A DNA stretch of 45,212 nucleotides from Mogibacterium sp. (lineage in GTDB: Bacteria; Bacillota; Clostridia; Peptostreptococcales; Anaerovoracaceae), in assembly GCA_017405845.1 (NCBI GenBank), contig JAFQZQ010000028.1:1-45212 (forward strand), written 5' to 3'. The position numbers were made by a program, and so were the translations under genes. This document shows positions 7,434-15,947 of this stretch, one piece after another (the stretch's first letter is position 1; every line of letters begins with the position of its first letter). A model generated the notes under the pieces. It saw only the letters and a program-made list of their open reading frames with translations, ran no database searches and was not told the DNA's origin.

Positions 7434-7463
7434 AAAAATCCCGCGCGTAAGCGCGGGATTTTG
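7434..7463. terminator. Bidirectional intrinsic terminator between htrA and gntR
   Basis: A 9-bp stem ATCCCGCGC (7438-7446) with GCGCGGGAT (7451-7459), a 4-base loop, A-run on one side and T-run on the other. It can end transcripts of both convergent genes. Confidence 0.9.
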
Positions 7464-7484
7464 AATTCCGGTAAAAATTCGGGG

Positions 7485-8171
7485 CTACTCGTTGTCGCCC
7501 ATGGCCTCCATCTTTTTGCCAAGGGCAAAGACGAACTCCTTGAGAGCTTTCACATGTGCGTCAGCTTCAATTCTTGCCTCGGCATCGCGGCCTGCATTAA
7601 TGGCTTCCATAATGCGATTGTGCTGCTCAGCTGTAGACTCATAAAGCGAGAAGTCCTCGTAGTACAGATATCTGAATCTGAGCGAGAGTTCCTGAACATA
7701 CTTAACCAGCTCGCTCAGTGTCTCGTTGCCGCTGCACTTTACGATGAAGTTGTGGAACTTCTCATCAAGCTCGATGATGTGTTCCTTATCGTCAGCTTTC
7801 TCGATGGCTTCCTCATACTCTGCAGCGATCGCTCTGAGCGTATCCTTCTCTTCGTCGGTGATTCTCTGTGCCGCCAGCTTTGCTACGAAGCCTTCCATGT
7901 CTTCTCTTACCTCGAACACGTCGAGCATGTCCTTGATAGAGATGTTTGCGACGTAAGCGCCGCGTCTCGGCTCAACTTTAACCAGTCCGTCATCGGAGAG
8001 CCTCTTGATGGCTTCTCTGATTGGCGTACGGCTCACGTTCATCTTCTCCGAAAGGTCGATCTCCATCAGTCTTGTCTGAGATACGATCTCCCCTGTAAGG
8101 ATCTTGTGCTTTAACTCCAGATACACCAGGTCCTTTAACGGCTTCTGTACCTTAAGTTGTATGTCAGTCAT
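7485..8171 (-). CDS. GntR family regulator with FCD ligand domain
   Basis: A 228-aa repressor/activator of the FadR subfamily. It has an N-terminal winged helix (residues ~10-75) with the signature 'VSRTPIREAIKRLSDDGLV' and a wing 'PRRGAYVA', then an all-helical FCD domain (~85-215) with the metal/ligand-site residues typical of the group (Asp in 'ELDEKFH', later His residues). It lies 14 bp downstream of ispE and is likely co-transcribed with it. Nothing in the neighbourhood reveals its effector. It is distinct from the second FadR-type regulator at 28393. Confidence 0.9.
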   Translation of the reverse strand: MTDIQLKVQKPLKDLVYLELKHKILTGEIVSQTRLMEIDLSEKMNVSRTPIREAIKRLSDDGLVKVEPRRGAYVANISIKDMLDVFEVREDMEGFVAKLAAQRITDEEKDTLRAIAAEYEEAIEKADDKEHIIELDEKFHNFIVKCSGNETLSELVKYVQELSLRFRYLYYEDFSLYESTAEQHNRIMEAINAGRDAEARIEADAHVKALKEFVFALGKKMEAMGDNE

Positions 8172-8185
8172 TTTTTCCCCCTATA

Positions 8186-9139
8186 CTATCTGCCAGTGTC
8201 AGTCAGCCACGCTCTTATTGAAGCGTCTGCTACAGCCAACTCAGCTAAAGCGGCAATACCTTTGCCGGCTTTATTGATATCTCCATAATATGCGACCATT
8301 GTAGGGCCGCTTCCGCTCATCAGCACCTCTTCGGCATCGAGTCTGTCAAGCATGAACTTCTTGAGAGTCGCTGCCTTCTTATCTGCGAAGAGCGTATAAC
8401 CTTCCATGTCATTGACGAAGAGCTTGTGTCCGGCACTGTCTTTGTCAGTGTAACCGACCGCATCCATGGCTTCATAAGCAGCCTTCGTAAGAACCGCGGT
8501 GCCCGGGTTCGCCAGAACGACATATCTCGGGATGCTTTCTGCTCTTTCGACTATCTCGCCTATGCCGTAAGTCCAGGCCGAATCGCTCGCTTCCTCGAGT
8601 CCTTCAAGACCGGCGAGCACTTCGCGATTGCGATAGGCATTCATGAACGTCGAGAACGGTACGTCAGCTCCGAATTCCGCACCTATGCTCATCAGCTGTC
8701 TCAGCGTGAACGGTCTGCCGGCCATCTCATTAAGGCCAAGCAGGCAGGCCGCCGCATTGGCGCTGCCCCCGCCGATTCCTGCAGAGACCGGGAGATCCTT
8801 GCGGATATCTATGAGCAATGTGTCTGTCAGCCCATACTCTTCAGGATCATCCTTCCCGATGGCATCAGTAAAAGCTTTTACCGCTCTGAATGCCAGATTG
8901 TCCATATCAGTCGGAATTGTTTTTGCATCCGTACATAAATATACAACAATGCCATTTACAGTGCAATGAGGCAACTTGTATTTTGTTGCTTTTTGAGTAC
9001 ATTTTTCTATTTTCAGCACATCATGAAGACCCAGACCCTGCATAAACGAGACTATGTCGTGGTAGCCGTCAGGTCTTTTTCCGGTGACTTCGAGAGACAG
9101 ATTGATTTTCGCGTGAGCGTTAAGCGTGATCTTATCCAT
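8186..9139 (-). CDS. ispE: 4-(cytidine 5'-diphospho)-2-C-methyl-D-erythritol kinase
   Basis: A 317-aa GHMP-fold kinase of the MEP isoprenoid pathway that phosphorylates CDP-methylerythritol. Seen: N-terminal 'AHAKINLSLEV.GKRPDGYHDI' pattern, the ATP-binding glycine loop 'PVSAGIGGGSANAA' (~residues 113-126) and the C-terminal 'MSGSGPTMVAYY' motif. The family is usually 280-310 aa. ATG 9139 is preferred to TTG 9145, but neither has a good ribosome binding site. It is followed closely by a GntR gene and preceded by a weak hairpin (GGGGA/TCCCC at about 9154-9170). Confidence 0.93.
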   Translation of the reverse strand: MDKITLNAHAKINLSLEVTGKRPDGYHDIVSFMQGLGLHDVLKIEKCTQKATKYKLPHCTVNGIVVYLCTDAKTIPTDMDNLAFRAVKAFTDAIGKDDPEEYGLTDTLLIDIRKDLPVSAGIGGGSANAAACLLGLNEMAGRPFTLRQLMSIGAEFGADVPFSTFMNAYRNREVLAGLEGLEEASDSAWTYGIGEIVERAESIPRYVVLANPGTAVLTKAAYEAMDAVGYTDKDSAGHKLFVNDMEGYTLFADKKAATLKKFMLDRLDAEEVLMSGSGPTMVAYYGDINKAGKGIAALAELAVADASIRAWLTDTGR

Positions 9140-9190
9140 GGTCAATGAAAACAGGGGAGTAATAGTCCCCCCTGAAGTCGTCCCCTTTTT

Positions 9191-10030
9191 TTATTTTTTC
9201 TTTGTGTTCTTGCTCTTGGAAGCTTTGTTCTCGGTCTTTCTCATAGCCTTAAGAGCTTCGACCGAACGGTCTTCCTTGCTTACGGGTGCCGGGGCATGTA
9301 CGTGATATACGTTATTGAGGAGCTCTGCGCAGTTCTCAATCTTCTTCTCCTGAGGCTGCTCGGAATTCTTCTTAGCCTTGCGGGCCTTCTTCTTTGCCTC
9401 CTTGGCTTCTTTCTTAGCCTGCTCTGCCTTTACTTCCTCGATGCTCTTGCCTGTCCTCTTGGCTTCTCTGTAAGGGTTGAACGCAGCCTCTTTAGGCTCG
9501 TCCTTTGGCTCTTCCTCTTCCTTCTCGTTGTTCTGGCGGAGGGAGAGAACCATGATTCCTCCGAACATCACGAACATCATGGCCATGTTGACCATGTTGT
9601 TTACTCGCTGGTTGTAAGTCTTGAATGTGACAGTCTTGTCTGCGCCGAGAGTGTTACCCTCGTTGTCGATGAGATCGCCGCTTACCACCAGCTTGTACTC
9701 CGAATTGTTCTTTGCAACAAAGCCCTTATCCGTGTCGGCGAGAACCAGTACAAGACCTTTTTCCTTATCGCTGAAAAGGACCTGAACAGGGATGGTATTT
9801 CCGTCCGGATCATAGATGGTAAATTTGTTGGCGTTGGCAGCAGTTGCTTCTGCGGAATCCATGGCATTGCTGAATTTAAGCTTAACGCCGAGGTTTTCCA
9901 TAGACGTGTTTGTCTGGCCGTCTTCAGGGTATGATGACACCAGATCGAATCCGCCATCGGCAAAGCAGAATGCCGAAGCTGCCATTATCATGATCGACGT
10001 AAGTATTGCGATCAGACTTATCTTCTTCAT
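9191..10030 (-). CDS. Exported Ig-like (Big_5) protein with membrane span and basic tail
   Basis: A 279-aa protein with a signal sequence or membrane anchor (residues 1-24, 'MKKISLIAILTSIMIMAASAFCFA'-type), then an SbsA Ig-like/Big_5 domain (~25-140, 'DGQTNTSMENLGVKLKFSNAMD'-like with 'KFTIYDPDGN'). A second hydrophobic span (~150-168) leads into a long Lys/Glu/Ala-rich tail ending in KSKNTKKK that should be cytoplasmic. ATG 10030 follows GGAGG by 9 bases. It is 14 bp after tadA and co-oriented with it. The role is unknown; a cell-envelope sensor or scaffold is only a guess. Confidence 0.8.
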   Translation of the reverse strand: MKKISLIAILTSIMIMAASAFCFADGGFDLVSSYPEDGQTNTSMENLGVKLKFSNAMDSAEATAANANKFTIYDPDGNTIPVQVLFSDKEKGLVLVLADTDKGFVAKNNSEYKLVVSGDLIDNEGNTLGADKTVTFKTYNQRVNNMVNMAMMFVMFGGIMVLSLRQNNEKEEEEPKDEPKEAAFNPYREAKRTGKSIEEVKAEQAKKEAKEAKKKARKAKKNSEQPQEKKIENCAELLNNVYHVHAPAPVSKEDRSVEALKAMRKTENKASKSKNTKKK

Positions 10031-10044
10031 TAAGTATTCCTCCG

Positions 10045-10521
10045 TTATCCGCGCCTTCTCCTGAAAAAGTCCTTCAGAAGTGCCGAGCATTCGCCGGCCA
10101 GCACGCCTCTTGTTATTTCTATGCTGTGATTAAGCCTTTCGTCGTTTGCTATGTTGTAAAGTGATCCGCAGGCTCCTGTCTTAGGATCGTCTGCGCCGAT
10201 CACCAGCCTTGCCATCCTTGCGAGTACCATTGCGCCTGAGCACATGCTGCATGGCTCGAGTGTCACGTACATGGTTGCGCCAGGCAGCCATTTTGCCTTA
10301 AGCGATGCTTCAGCTGCCTCGAGGGCGAGCATCTCAGCATGCGCTGATGACCTCCGCGCGGTCTCCACCATATTATGCGCCCGCGCGATGATCTGCCCGT
10401 CTTTCACAACAACGGCGCCGACGGGCACCTCGCCCTCTTCGGCGGCCCGGGCTGCTTCTTTCAGAGCCTCGAGCATGAATTTTTCATCATCACTTGCGCA
10501 TATAATTTCGTCAAAAACCAT
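10045..10521 (-). CDS. tadA: tRNA-specific adenosine deaminase (A34 to inosine)
   Basis: A 158-aa zinc deaminase that converts adenosine to inosine at the wobble position of tRNA-Arg(ACG). It has 'SSAHAEMLAL' (zinc ligand His plus catalytic Glu) and 'LEPCSMCSGAM' (PCxxC zinc ligands), with the family's usual length. No ribosome binding site precedes ATG 10521. An extended -10 (TGATACAAT) ends 9 bases upstream, so its mRNA probably has a leader of only about 3 bases. It is the first gene of a pair with the Big_5 membrane protein. Confidence 0.95.
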   Translation of the reverse strand: MVFDEIICASDDEKFMLEALKEAARAAEEGEVPVGAVVVKDGQIIARAHNMVETARRSSAHAEMLALEAAEASLKAKWLPGATMYVTLEPCSMCSGAMVLARMARLVIGADDPKTGACGSLYNIANDERLNHSIEITRGVLAGECSALLKDFFRRRRG

Positions 10522-10530
10522 AGCCGAAAT

Positions 10531-10560
10531 ATTGTATCACAAACCCTTTTAAAATAGCAA
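10531..10560 (-). promoter_or_regulatory. Promoter of tadA (near-leaderless)
   Basis: Minus-strand TTGCTA (10560-10555), an 18-base spacer ending in TGA, and TACAAT (10536-10531). The extended TG makes this a convincing sigma-A site. The predicted start is about position 10524, three bases before the ATG. Confidence 0.6.
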
Positions 10561-10570
10561 GAAACACGGG

Positions 10571-11287
10571 TCAGATAAATGCGTATTTGATTACATAAAA
10601 GAACGGGTTCACGTCGTAAAGAACCTTGGCGACAGTGCTCAGCTGGAGTGCCTCCATCATAGCCGGAACATGCTCCGGTGACACGAGTGTTGTGACCGGT
10701 ATCAGAAGGGCAACGGCAATCCACGCGACCATGATGCCTCTCACCAGACCGAGAACCATGCCAAGCACCCTGTCGGCAAAACCTATCACTATCGAGTGAT
10801 CGCGCAGGCTCTTTATTATCACCCTAATAAGAAACAACACAATGCTGACTGCCAGAATAATACACGCAAAAGCTATGACGCCCATTGCAATCTCTGTCAG
10901 TCTTTCCGCTGCCGAATCTGCGGCCTTGTCTGCGGCATCCTTGAAGATCCCTGCCAGCGACTTTGAAAGTACTCCCTCGCCGGATCCGTTTGGTCCGAAT
11001 ATCGACCCGAAGAACGAATTCACGCCTTCATCTGACGAGCTGCCCGTCACGGTCTCATCCCCGCGGATCAGCTCAAAGATGTGGCTGTGCATCGTCTTCT
11101 CGAGCTTCGTCTTCAAAAGATAGTCCTTCAGTTTATCCTTGTAGTAAAAACCGAGTCCAATACCGCCTATAATAGAAATCATTTTGAGCAGCGTATCGCC
11201 GACGCCCTTGATGGCACCTCTTAAGATCGCCACCAGAACTATCAGCCCTACGGCTCCGTCTATCATCCACCAATCTATAGTATTCAT
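10571..11287 (-). CDS. cvpA: CvpA family membrane protein
   Basis: A 238-aa integral membrane protein of the CvpA (colicin V production) family. It has four predicted spans near residues 8-28, 30-48, 130-160 and 170-200, with the family pattern 'DGAVGLIVLVAILRGAIKGVGDTLL' and the 'GFADRVLGMVLGLVRGIMVAW' motif. A Ser/Gly/Asp-rich soluble loop (~75-120) separates the two halves. ATG 11287 is chosen because an extended -10 places the transcription start exactly on it. ATG 11293 is also in frame but would fall upstream of the transcript. The family is linked to envelope homeostasis; the exact function is unclear. Confidence 0.85.
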   Translation of the reverse strand: MNTIDWWMIDGAVGLIVLVAILRGAIKGVGDTLLKMISIIGGIGLGFYYKDKLKDYLLKTKLEKTMHSHIFELIRGDETVTGSSSDEGVNSFFGSIFGPNGSGEGVLSKSLAGIFKDAADKAADSAAERLTEIAMGVIAFACIILAVSIVLFLIRVIIKSLRDHSIVIGFADRVLGMVLGLVRGIMVAWIAVALLIPVTTLVSPEHVPAMMEALQLSTVAKVLYDVNPFFYVIKYAFI

Positions 11288-11293
11288 GCGCAT

Positions 11294-11322
11294 ATTTTAC
11301 CACATATATCTTCCTTTGTAGT
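11294..11322 (-). promoter_or_regulatory. Extended -10 promoter of cvpA (leaderless)
   Basis: Minus-strand TGGTAAAAT with -10 TAAAAT at 11299-11294. The base seven positions downstream is the A of ATG 11287. The -35 (ACTACA, 17-base spacer) is poor, as is common with extended -10 sites. Confidence 0.5.
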
Positions 11323-11439
11323 GAGTATTAAATAATAGTAAATATGAATTGTTTGACATCACAGAAAATTGTATCTTTTTTGTGCAAGAAAATACATTGA
11401 ATTCCAGTAATTGCAAGGCTTTGCGGATTTGTAAATAAT

Positions 11440-11468
11440 TTGACGGCTCGTTGCCGCGGTGCTATTAT
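11440..11468 (+). promoter_or_regulatory. Promoter of the gcv operon
   Basis: TTGACG (11440-11445), a 17-base spacer and TATTAT (11463-11468): a near-consensus sigma-A promoter. The predicted start at ~11475 gives an 80-base leader before gcvT. Confidence 0.75.
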
Positions 11469-11474
11469 TAAGAT

Positions 11475-11554
11475 ACGTTAGACAAGTGGGCCCATGCGCC
11501 GATTTTGGGCATGTTGGCTTGCGCTAAATATATATTTCATGGAGGTATACAGCG
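11475..11554 (+). promoter_or_regulatory. Structured 5' leader of gcvT with alternative pairings
   Basis: CATGC (11493-11497) can pair with GCATG (11509-11513), while the overlapping CCATG (11492-11496) can instead pair with CATGG (11538-11542), which covers the first bases of the GGAGG ribosome binding site at 11541. Further short complements are GCCCA/TGGGC and GCGC/GCGC. I do not see the conserved features of a glycine riboswitch. It may be a translational switch; the structure was judged by eye only. Confidence 0.4.
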
Positions 11555-12643
11555 ATGGAAAAGAAAACCCCGCTCTATGATACCCACGTTAAGTATGGTG
11601 GCAAGATCGTCGAATTCGGCGGCTTCCTGCTTCCAGTACAGTACGGATCAGGTGTCAAGGCAGAGCACATGGCAGTCAGAACTCAGTGTGGACTGTTCGA
11701 TGTTTCCCACATGGGCGAAATTCTCGTTCAGGGTGAGAAGGCAAAGGACTTCCTCAACCTGCTTCTGACAAACGATTACACAGACCTTCAGCCGGGATTC
11801 GCAAGATATTCCCCAATGTGCAATGAAAACGGCGGTACCGTCGATGACCTCATTGTATATATGAAGGCAGAGAACGACTACTTCGTAGTAGTCAATGCCG
11901 CTAACACCGATAAGGACTTCGCATGGATGTGCGATCACAAGATCGACGGCGTAGAGCTCACAAACGTAAGCGATCAGTGGGGCCAGGTAGCTCTTCAGGG
12001 TCCTAACGCAGAGATCATTCTGAAGAAGATTGTAGATGAGAGATACATCCCTGCAGGATACTACACATGCATCTTCGACGGAGACTTCCAGGGAATTCCT
12101 GTAATGATCTCCCGTACAGGCTACACAGGCGAGGATGGATTCGAGATTTACATGCCGGCAGACAAGGCTCCTGATGTTTGGGAAGCTCTGATTGCTGCAG
12201 GTAAGGATGATGGACTTATCCCATGCGCACTCGGCGCAAGAGATACTCTGAGAATGGAAGCAGCTATGCCTCTCTACGGACATGAGCTCAATGACAAGAT
12301 CAGCCCAAGAACAGCAGGTCTCGGCTTCGCAGTAAAGATGAACAAGCCTGACTTCATCGGCAAGGCCGCTCTCGAAGCAGATCAGCCACTCAAGGAGAGA
12401 AGAGTCGGCCTCAAGGTCACAGGCCGCGGCATCCTCAGAGAGCACCTCGATGTTTACAGAGACGGCGAGATCGTTGGATACACCACATCGGGTACATTCC
12501 TGCCATATCTGGGAGCTTCGTACGCTATGGCTATCGTTAAGTCAGAAGCACGCGAGATCGGTGCTCCTTGCCAGGTAGACGTAAGAGGCCGCATGGTAGA
12601 CTGCGAGATGGTAGGTCTCCCATTCTACAAGAGAGCTAAATAA
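11555..12643 (+). CDS. gcvT: Glycine cleavage system T protein (aminomethyltransferase)
   Basis: A 362-aa T protein. It moves the methylene group from the aminomethyl-lipoyl arm of GcvH to tetrahydrofolate and releases ammonia. Seen: N-terminal 'LYDTHVKYGGKIVEFGGFLLPVQY', 'MAVRTQCGLFDVSHMGEI', the folate-site region with 'VVVNAANTDKDF', 'SRTGYTGEDGFEIY' and 'LGARDTLRMEAAMPLYGHEL', plus a C-terminal barrel ending in 'GLPFYKR'. The length is typical. GGAGG lies 9 bases before ATG. It is the first gene of gcvT-H-PA-PB. Confidence 0.98.
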   Translation: MEKKTPLYDTHVKYGGKIVEFGGFLLPVQYGSGVKAEHMAVRTQCGLFDVSHMGEILVQGEKAKDFLNLLLTNDYTDLQPGFARYSPMCNENGGTVDDLIVYMKAENDYFVVVNAANTDKDFAWMCDHKIDGVELTNVSDQWGQVALQGPNAEIILKKIVDERYIPAGYYTCIFDGDFQGIPVMISRTGYTGEDGFEIYMPADKAPDVWEALIAAGKDDGLIPCALGARDTLRMEAAMPLYGHELNDKISPRTAGLGFAVKMNKPDFIGKAALEADQPLKERRVGLKVTGRGILREHLDVYRDGEIVGYTTSGTFLPYLGASYAMAIVKSEAREIGAPCQVDVRGRMVDCEMVGLPFYKRAK

Positions 12644-12725
12644 TTAGTGTTACTTTTCCGCATTTGCGGATCAGATAAACCGATATCATTTAATTCCAAC
12701 TTATATAAAAAAGGAGATTAGAACA

Positions 12726-13094
12726 ATGATTGATCCAAAAGAACTGAAGTACACAAAGGACGATGAATGGGTTCGTTTCGAAGGAGACGAGGCTTATGTA
12801 GGAATCACAGATTATGCTCAGAGCGAACTCGGCGATCTCGTATTCGTTAACCTCCCAGAGGTAGACGACGAGGTAGTTGCAGGCGAGCCTTTCGGCGATG
12901 TTGAGTCCGTAAAAGCAGTAGCTGACGTATTCTCACCAGTTTCCGGCGTTGTTCTCGAAGTTAATGAAGAGCTTCTCGACGATGCATCCCTGATCAACAG
13001 CGATCCTTATGGCGCATGGTTCATCAAGGTTGGAAGCATCTCCGCTTGTGAGGACTTCATGACTGCTGATGAATACGATGAGTACAGAGGATAA
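12726..13094 (+). CDS. gcvH: Glycine cleavage system H protein
   Basis: A 122-aa lipoyl carrier protein that shuttles the aminomethyl group between P, T and L proteins. The lipoylated lysine is K63 in '[18 protein letters not shown]'. N-terminal 'KYTKDDEWV' and '[22 protein letters not shown]'-type motifs are present. AAGGAG lies 9 bases before the ATG. The 82-bp gap after gcvT contains a small TCCGCA/TGCGGA hairpin (12657-12670) but no T-run, so it is probably internal to the operon and may tune the ratio of the proteins. Confidence 0.98.
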   Translation: MIDPKELKYTKDDEWVRFEGDEAYVGITDYAQSELGDLVFVNLPEVDDEVVAGEPFGDVESVKAVADVFSPVSGVVLEVNEELLDDASLINSDPYGAWFIKVGSISACEDFMTADEYDEYRG

Positions 13095-13142
13095 TCCCCT
13101 CATCAGAATACTTATTTGACATTTTTATAAGGAGGAACTAAA

Positions 13143-14486
13143 TTGGGCACTTTTATTCCTAACACCAAGGAAGAGCAACTGAAAATGCTCAACGAGATCG
13201 GATATAAGGATTTCGATGACCTCTTTAAAGTGATCCCTGATGAAGCCAAGGTAAAAGGCGAACTCAATCTTCCTGACGGACTGAGCGAGATCGAAGTCGC
13301 CCGCAAGGTAGAGGGACTCGCAGCAAAGAACACAATATTCCGTTCGATCTTCCGCGGAGCCGGCGCTTACAATCACTATGTACCATCCGCCGTTGACGCG
13401 ATCGCCAACAAAGAAGAATTTGTTACGGCGTATACACCATATCAGGCTGAAATCAGCCAGGGCATCCTCCAGTCGATCTTTGAGTATCAGACAATGATCG
13501 CTGAGATCACAGGCATGGACATCGCAAACGCTTCTATGTATGACGGCGCTTCCGCAGCTGCAGAAGCATGCTGGATGTGCAAGGACAGAAGACACAGCAC
13601 ATTCTATGTATCCGGTGCTCTCGATGAGAGGATCCTGACAGTTATCAACACTTACTCATTCGGAAGAGGCAGCAAGGTCGTAGTCATCCCTACAAAGGAC
13701 GGCGAGACTGACAAGGAAGCTCTTGCAAAGGCACTTGCTGACGATAAAGAAGCTGCTTGCTTCCTCATGCAGTATCCTAACTTCTACGGTATCGTAGAAG
13801 ATGCAGAAGAGCTCTGCAAGATCACACACGACGGCGGAGCTAAGTTCATCATGTACTGCCACCCACTCGCACTCGGCGCTCTGAAGAGCCCTGGCGAAGT
13901 CGGAGCTGACATCGCAGTTGGTGAGGGACAGCCTCTCGGACTCGGACTCGAGTTCGGCGGACCATACCTCGGATTCCTGTCGACAAAGCAGGAGAACATG
14001 CGCGCGATCCCTGGCAGACTTATCGGTGAGACTGTAGATACAAGGGGCGAAAGAGGATTCGTTCTTACGATCCAGGCCAGAGAGCAGCACATCCGCCGCG
14101 AAAAGGCCAGCTCCAACATCTGCTCCAACGAAGCATGGTGCGCACTGAGAGCAGGCATTTATCTCTCGACAATCGGCGCTAAGGGCTATGAGCAGGTTGC
14201 AACACTCTGCTCGTCAAAGGCTCACTACATGGCTGAAGAGCTCGAGAAGATCGGCATGAAGAGATGCTTCAAGGGTGAGTTCTGGAACGAATTCGCTACA
14301 ACATGCCCGGATGCTGACAAGCTGCTCGCAGCTCTCGAAGAGAAAGGAATCCTCGGCGGACTCAAGCTCTGCTGCGGATGCTGCGATGCCGGATGCGACA
14401 CAGACTGCATACTCTGGTGCTGCACAGAGCTGAACAGCAAAGAAGATATCGATGAAGTCATAGCTATCGCAAAGGAGGTGTTCTAA
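13143..14486 (+). CDS. gcvPA: Glycine dehydrogenase (decarboxylating) subunit 1
   Basis: The 447-aa alpha half of the split P protein, which with GcvPB decarboxylates glycine using PLP. It matches the GcvPA family ('FLGAGAYNHYVPSAVD'-like 'RGAGAYNHYVPSAVD', 'TPYQAEISQGILQSIFEYQTMIAEITGMD', 'NASMYDGASAAAEA'). The start is TTG 13143, supported by AAGGAGG 7 to 8 bases upstream. The C-terminal region has an unusual cysteine cluster (CCGCCDAGCDTDC, ~residues 415-427), in a part of the protein that can be variable; it could bind metal, which is speculation. The stop is 1 bp before gcvPB. Confidence 0.97.
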   Translation: MGTFIPNTKEEQLKMLNEIGYKDFDDLFKVIPDEAKVKGELNLPDGLSEIEVARKVEGLAAKNTIFRSIFRGAGAYNHYVPSAVDAIANKEEFVTAYTPYQAEISQGILQSIFEYQTMIAEITGMDIANASMYDGASAAAEACWMCKDRRHSTFYVSGALDERILTVINTYSFGRGSKVVVIPTKDGETDKEALAKALADDKEAACFLMQYPNFYGIVEDAEELCKITHDGGAKFIMYCHPLALGALKSPGEVGADIAVGEGQPLGLGLEFGGPYLGFLSTKQENMRAIPGRLIGETVDTRGERGFVLTIQAREQHIRREKASSNICSNEAWCALRAGIYLSTIGAKGYEQVATLCSSKAHYMAEELEKIGMKRCFKGEFWNEFATTCPDADKLLAALEEKGILGGLKLCCGCCDAGCDTDCILWCCTELNSKEDIDEVIAIAKEVF

Positions 14487-14487
14487 G

Positions 14488-15906
14488 ATGAAATTAATAT
14501 TCGAGAAGAGCATTCCTGGTAGAGGACAAGATATCTTCCCTGCATGCGACGTTCCTGTAAAGATGCCTGCCGCTCCTCTTCGTGAGAAGAAGGCACATCT
14601 CCCTGAAATCTCTGAGAACGAGATGGGAAGACACTACACAGCTCTTGCTAAGAGAGCTCACGGAGTCAACGACGGATTCTATCCTCTCGGCTCCTGCACA
14701 ATGAAGCACAATCCAAGGATCGACGAGAAGATGGCAGCCCTTCCGGGATTTGCCAAGCTGCATCCGCTCCAGCCTGCACACACTGTACAGGGCGCACACG
14801 AGCTGATCGCTGACCTCGAGAAATTCCTCTGCGAGATCACAGGCATGGCAGGAGTTACATTCCAGCCGGCAGCCGGAGCTCACGGCGAGTTCACCGGACT
14901 TCTCCTGATCAAGGCTTACCACACAGACAGAGGCGACACAGAGCGTAACGAGATCATCGTACCTGACGCTGCTCACGGCACAAACCCTGCTTCGGCAACA
15001 ATGGCCGGCTACAAGACCATCGTCATCAAGTCGAACGAGAACGGTACAGTTGATATCGACGACCTCAAGGCTCACCTCGGTCCTAAGACTGCAGGTCTGA
15101 TGCTGACCAACCCTAACACTGTTGGTCTCTTCGACCCTAACATCATGGAGATCACAAGACTCGTCCATGAGGCAGGCGGACTCTGCTACTATGACGGTGC
15201 TAACCTCAACGCTGTAATCGGTATCGTACGTCCTGCAGACATTGGATTCGACGTAATCCACATGAACCTGCACAAGACATTCTCGACACCTCACGGCGGT
15301 GGCGGTCCTGGAAGCGGCCCTTGCGCATACAAGGACTTCCTTGCTCCATTCGCACCTGGTCTGGTATGCAAGGACGGCGAGAACTACGAGAGAGCTGAGA
15401 AGTCCATCGGTAACCTGACAGGCTTCTACGGCAACTTCCTCGTAATGGTCAAGGCTTACACATACCTGCTGACGATCGGCAAGGAAGTGTACACACTTGC
15501 TCAGAACGCCGTACTGAACGCAAACTACATGCAGGAGAAGCTGAAAGACATCTATCCGATCGCATTCGATACAACCTGCATGCACGAGTTCGTAATCGGC
15601 CTCGATCCGATCTACAGAAAGACTCACGTTTCGGCTCTGGACGTAGCCAAGGCACTCCTCGACTACGGCATCCATCCACCTACAATCTACTTCCCTCTGA
15701 TCGTCCACGAGGCTCTGATGATCGAGCCTACAGAGACAGAGACGAAGGAGACACTCGACGAGGCTATCACAGCATTCCGCGAGATCTACGAGAGAATCTT
15801 CAATGCTCCGGAAAGCGTACAGATGGCACCTCAGACAACACCGGTACTGAGACTCGACGATACAAAGGCAGCAAGAGAGCCGCATCTGCGCTTCGACTTC
15901 GACTAA
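14488..15906 (+). CDS. gcvPB: Glycine dehydrogenase (decarboxylating) subunit 2
   Basis: The 472-aa beta half of the split P protein, carrying the PLP lysine K263 in 'NLHKTFSTPHGGGGPGSGP'. Also seen: 'YPLGSCTMKHNPR', 'GVTFQPAAGAHGEFTG', 'PDAAHGTNPASA' and 'LTNPNTVGLFD'. The ribosome binding site GGAGG lies inside the end of gcvPA, so the two subunits are translationally coupled. It is the last gene of the operon, 14 bp before a strong terminator. Confidence 0.98.
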   Translation: MKLIFEKSIPGRGQDIFPACDVPVKMPAAPLREKKAHLPEISENEMGRHYTALAKRAHGVNDGFYPLGSCTMKHNPRIDEKMAALPGFAKLHPLQPAHTVQGAHELIADLEKFLCEITGMAGVTFQPAAGAHGEFTGLLLIKAYHTDRGDTERNEIIVPDAAHGTNPASATMAGYKTIVIKSNENGTVDIDDLKAHLGPKTAGLMLTNPNTVGLFDPNIMEITRLVHEAGGLCYYDGANLNAVIGIVRPADIGFDVIHMNLHKTFSTPHGGGGPGSGPCAYKDFLAPFAPGLVCKDGENYERAEKSIGNLTGFYGNFLVMVKAYTYLLTIGKEVYTLAQNAVLNANYMQEKLKDIYPIAFDTTCMHEFVIGLDPIYRKTHVSALDVAKALLDYGIHPPTIYFPLIVHEALMIEPTETETKETLDEAITAFREIYERIFNAPESVQMAPQTTPVLRLDDTKAAREPHLRFDFD

Positions 15907-15920
15907 TAGTCAAACAATTC

Positions 15921-15946
15921 AAAGAGCCCCTGACGGGGCTCTTTTG
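15921..15946 (+). terminator. Terminator of the gcv operon
   Basis: A 10-bp stem AAAGAGCCCC (15921-15930) with GGGGCTCTTT (15935-15944), a 4-base loop and T-tract. Confidence 0.92.
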
Positions 15947-15947
15947 T

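Noticed and set aside
9150..9175. Terminator between the Big_5 protein gene and ispE
   Set aside because: Only a 5-bp GGGGA/TCCCC stem with a broken T-tract (TGTTTT), so it is mentioned under ispE and not called as a separate terminator.
11294..11554. Glycine riboswitch before gcvT
   Set aside because: The conserved glycine riboswitch core is not visible on either strand, and the leader is only about 80 bases.
14494..15885. 463-codon open frame on the minus strand across gcvPB
   Set aside because: It is a shadow of gcvPB, which has full-length family motifs, a ribosome binding site and operon context. The minus frame has no recognisable domain and an odd Cys/Val/Leu-rich composition.
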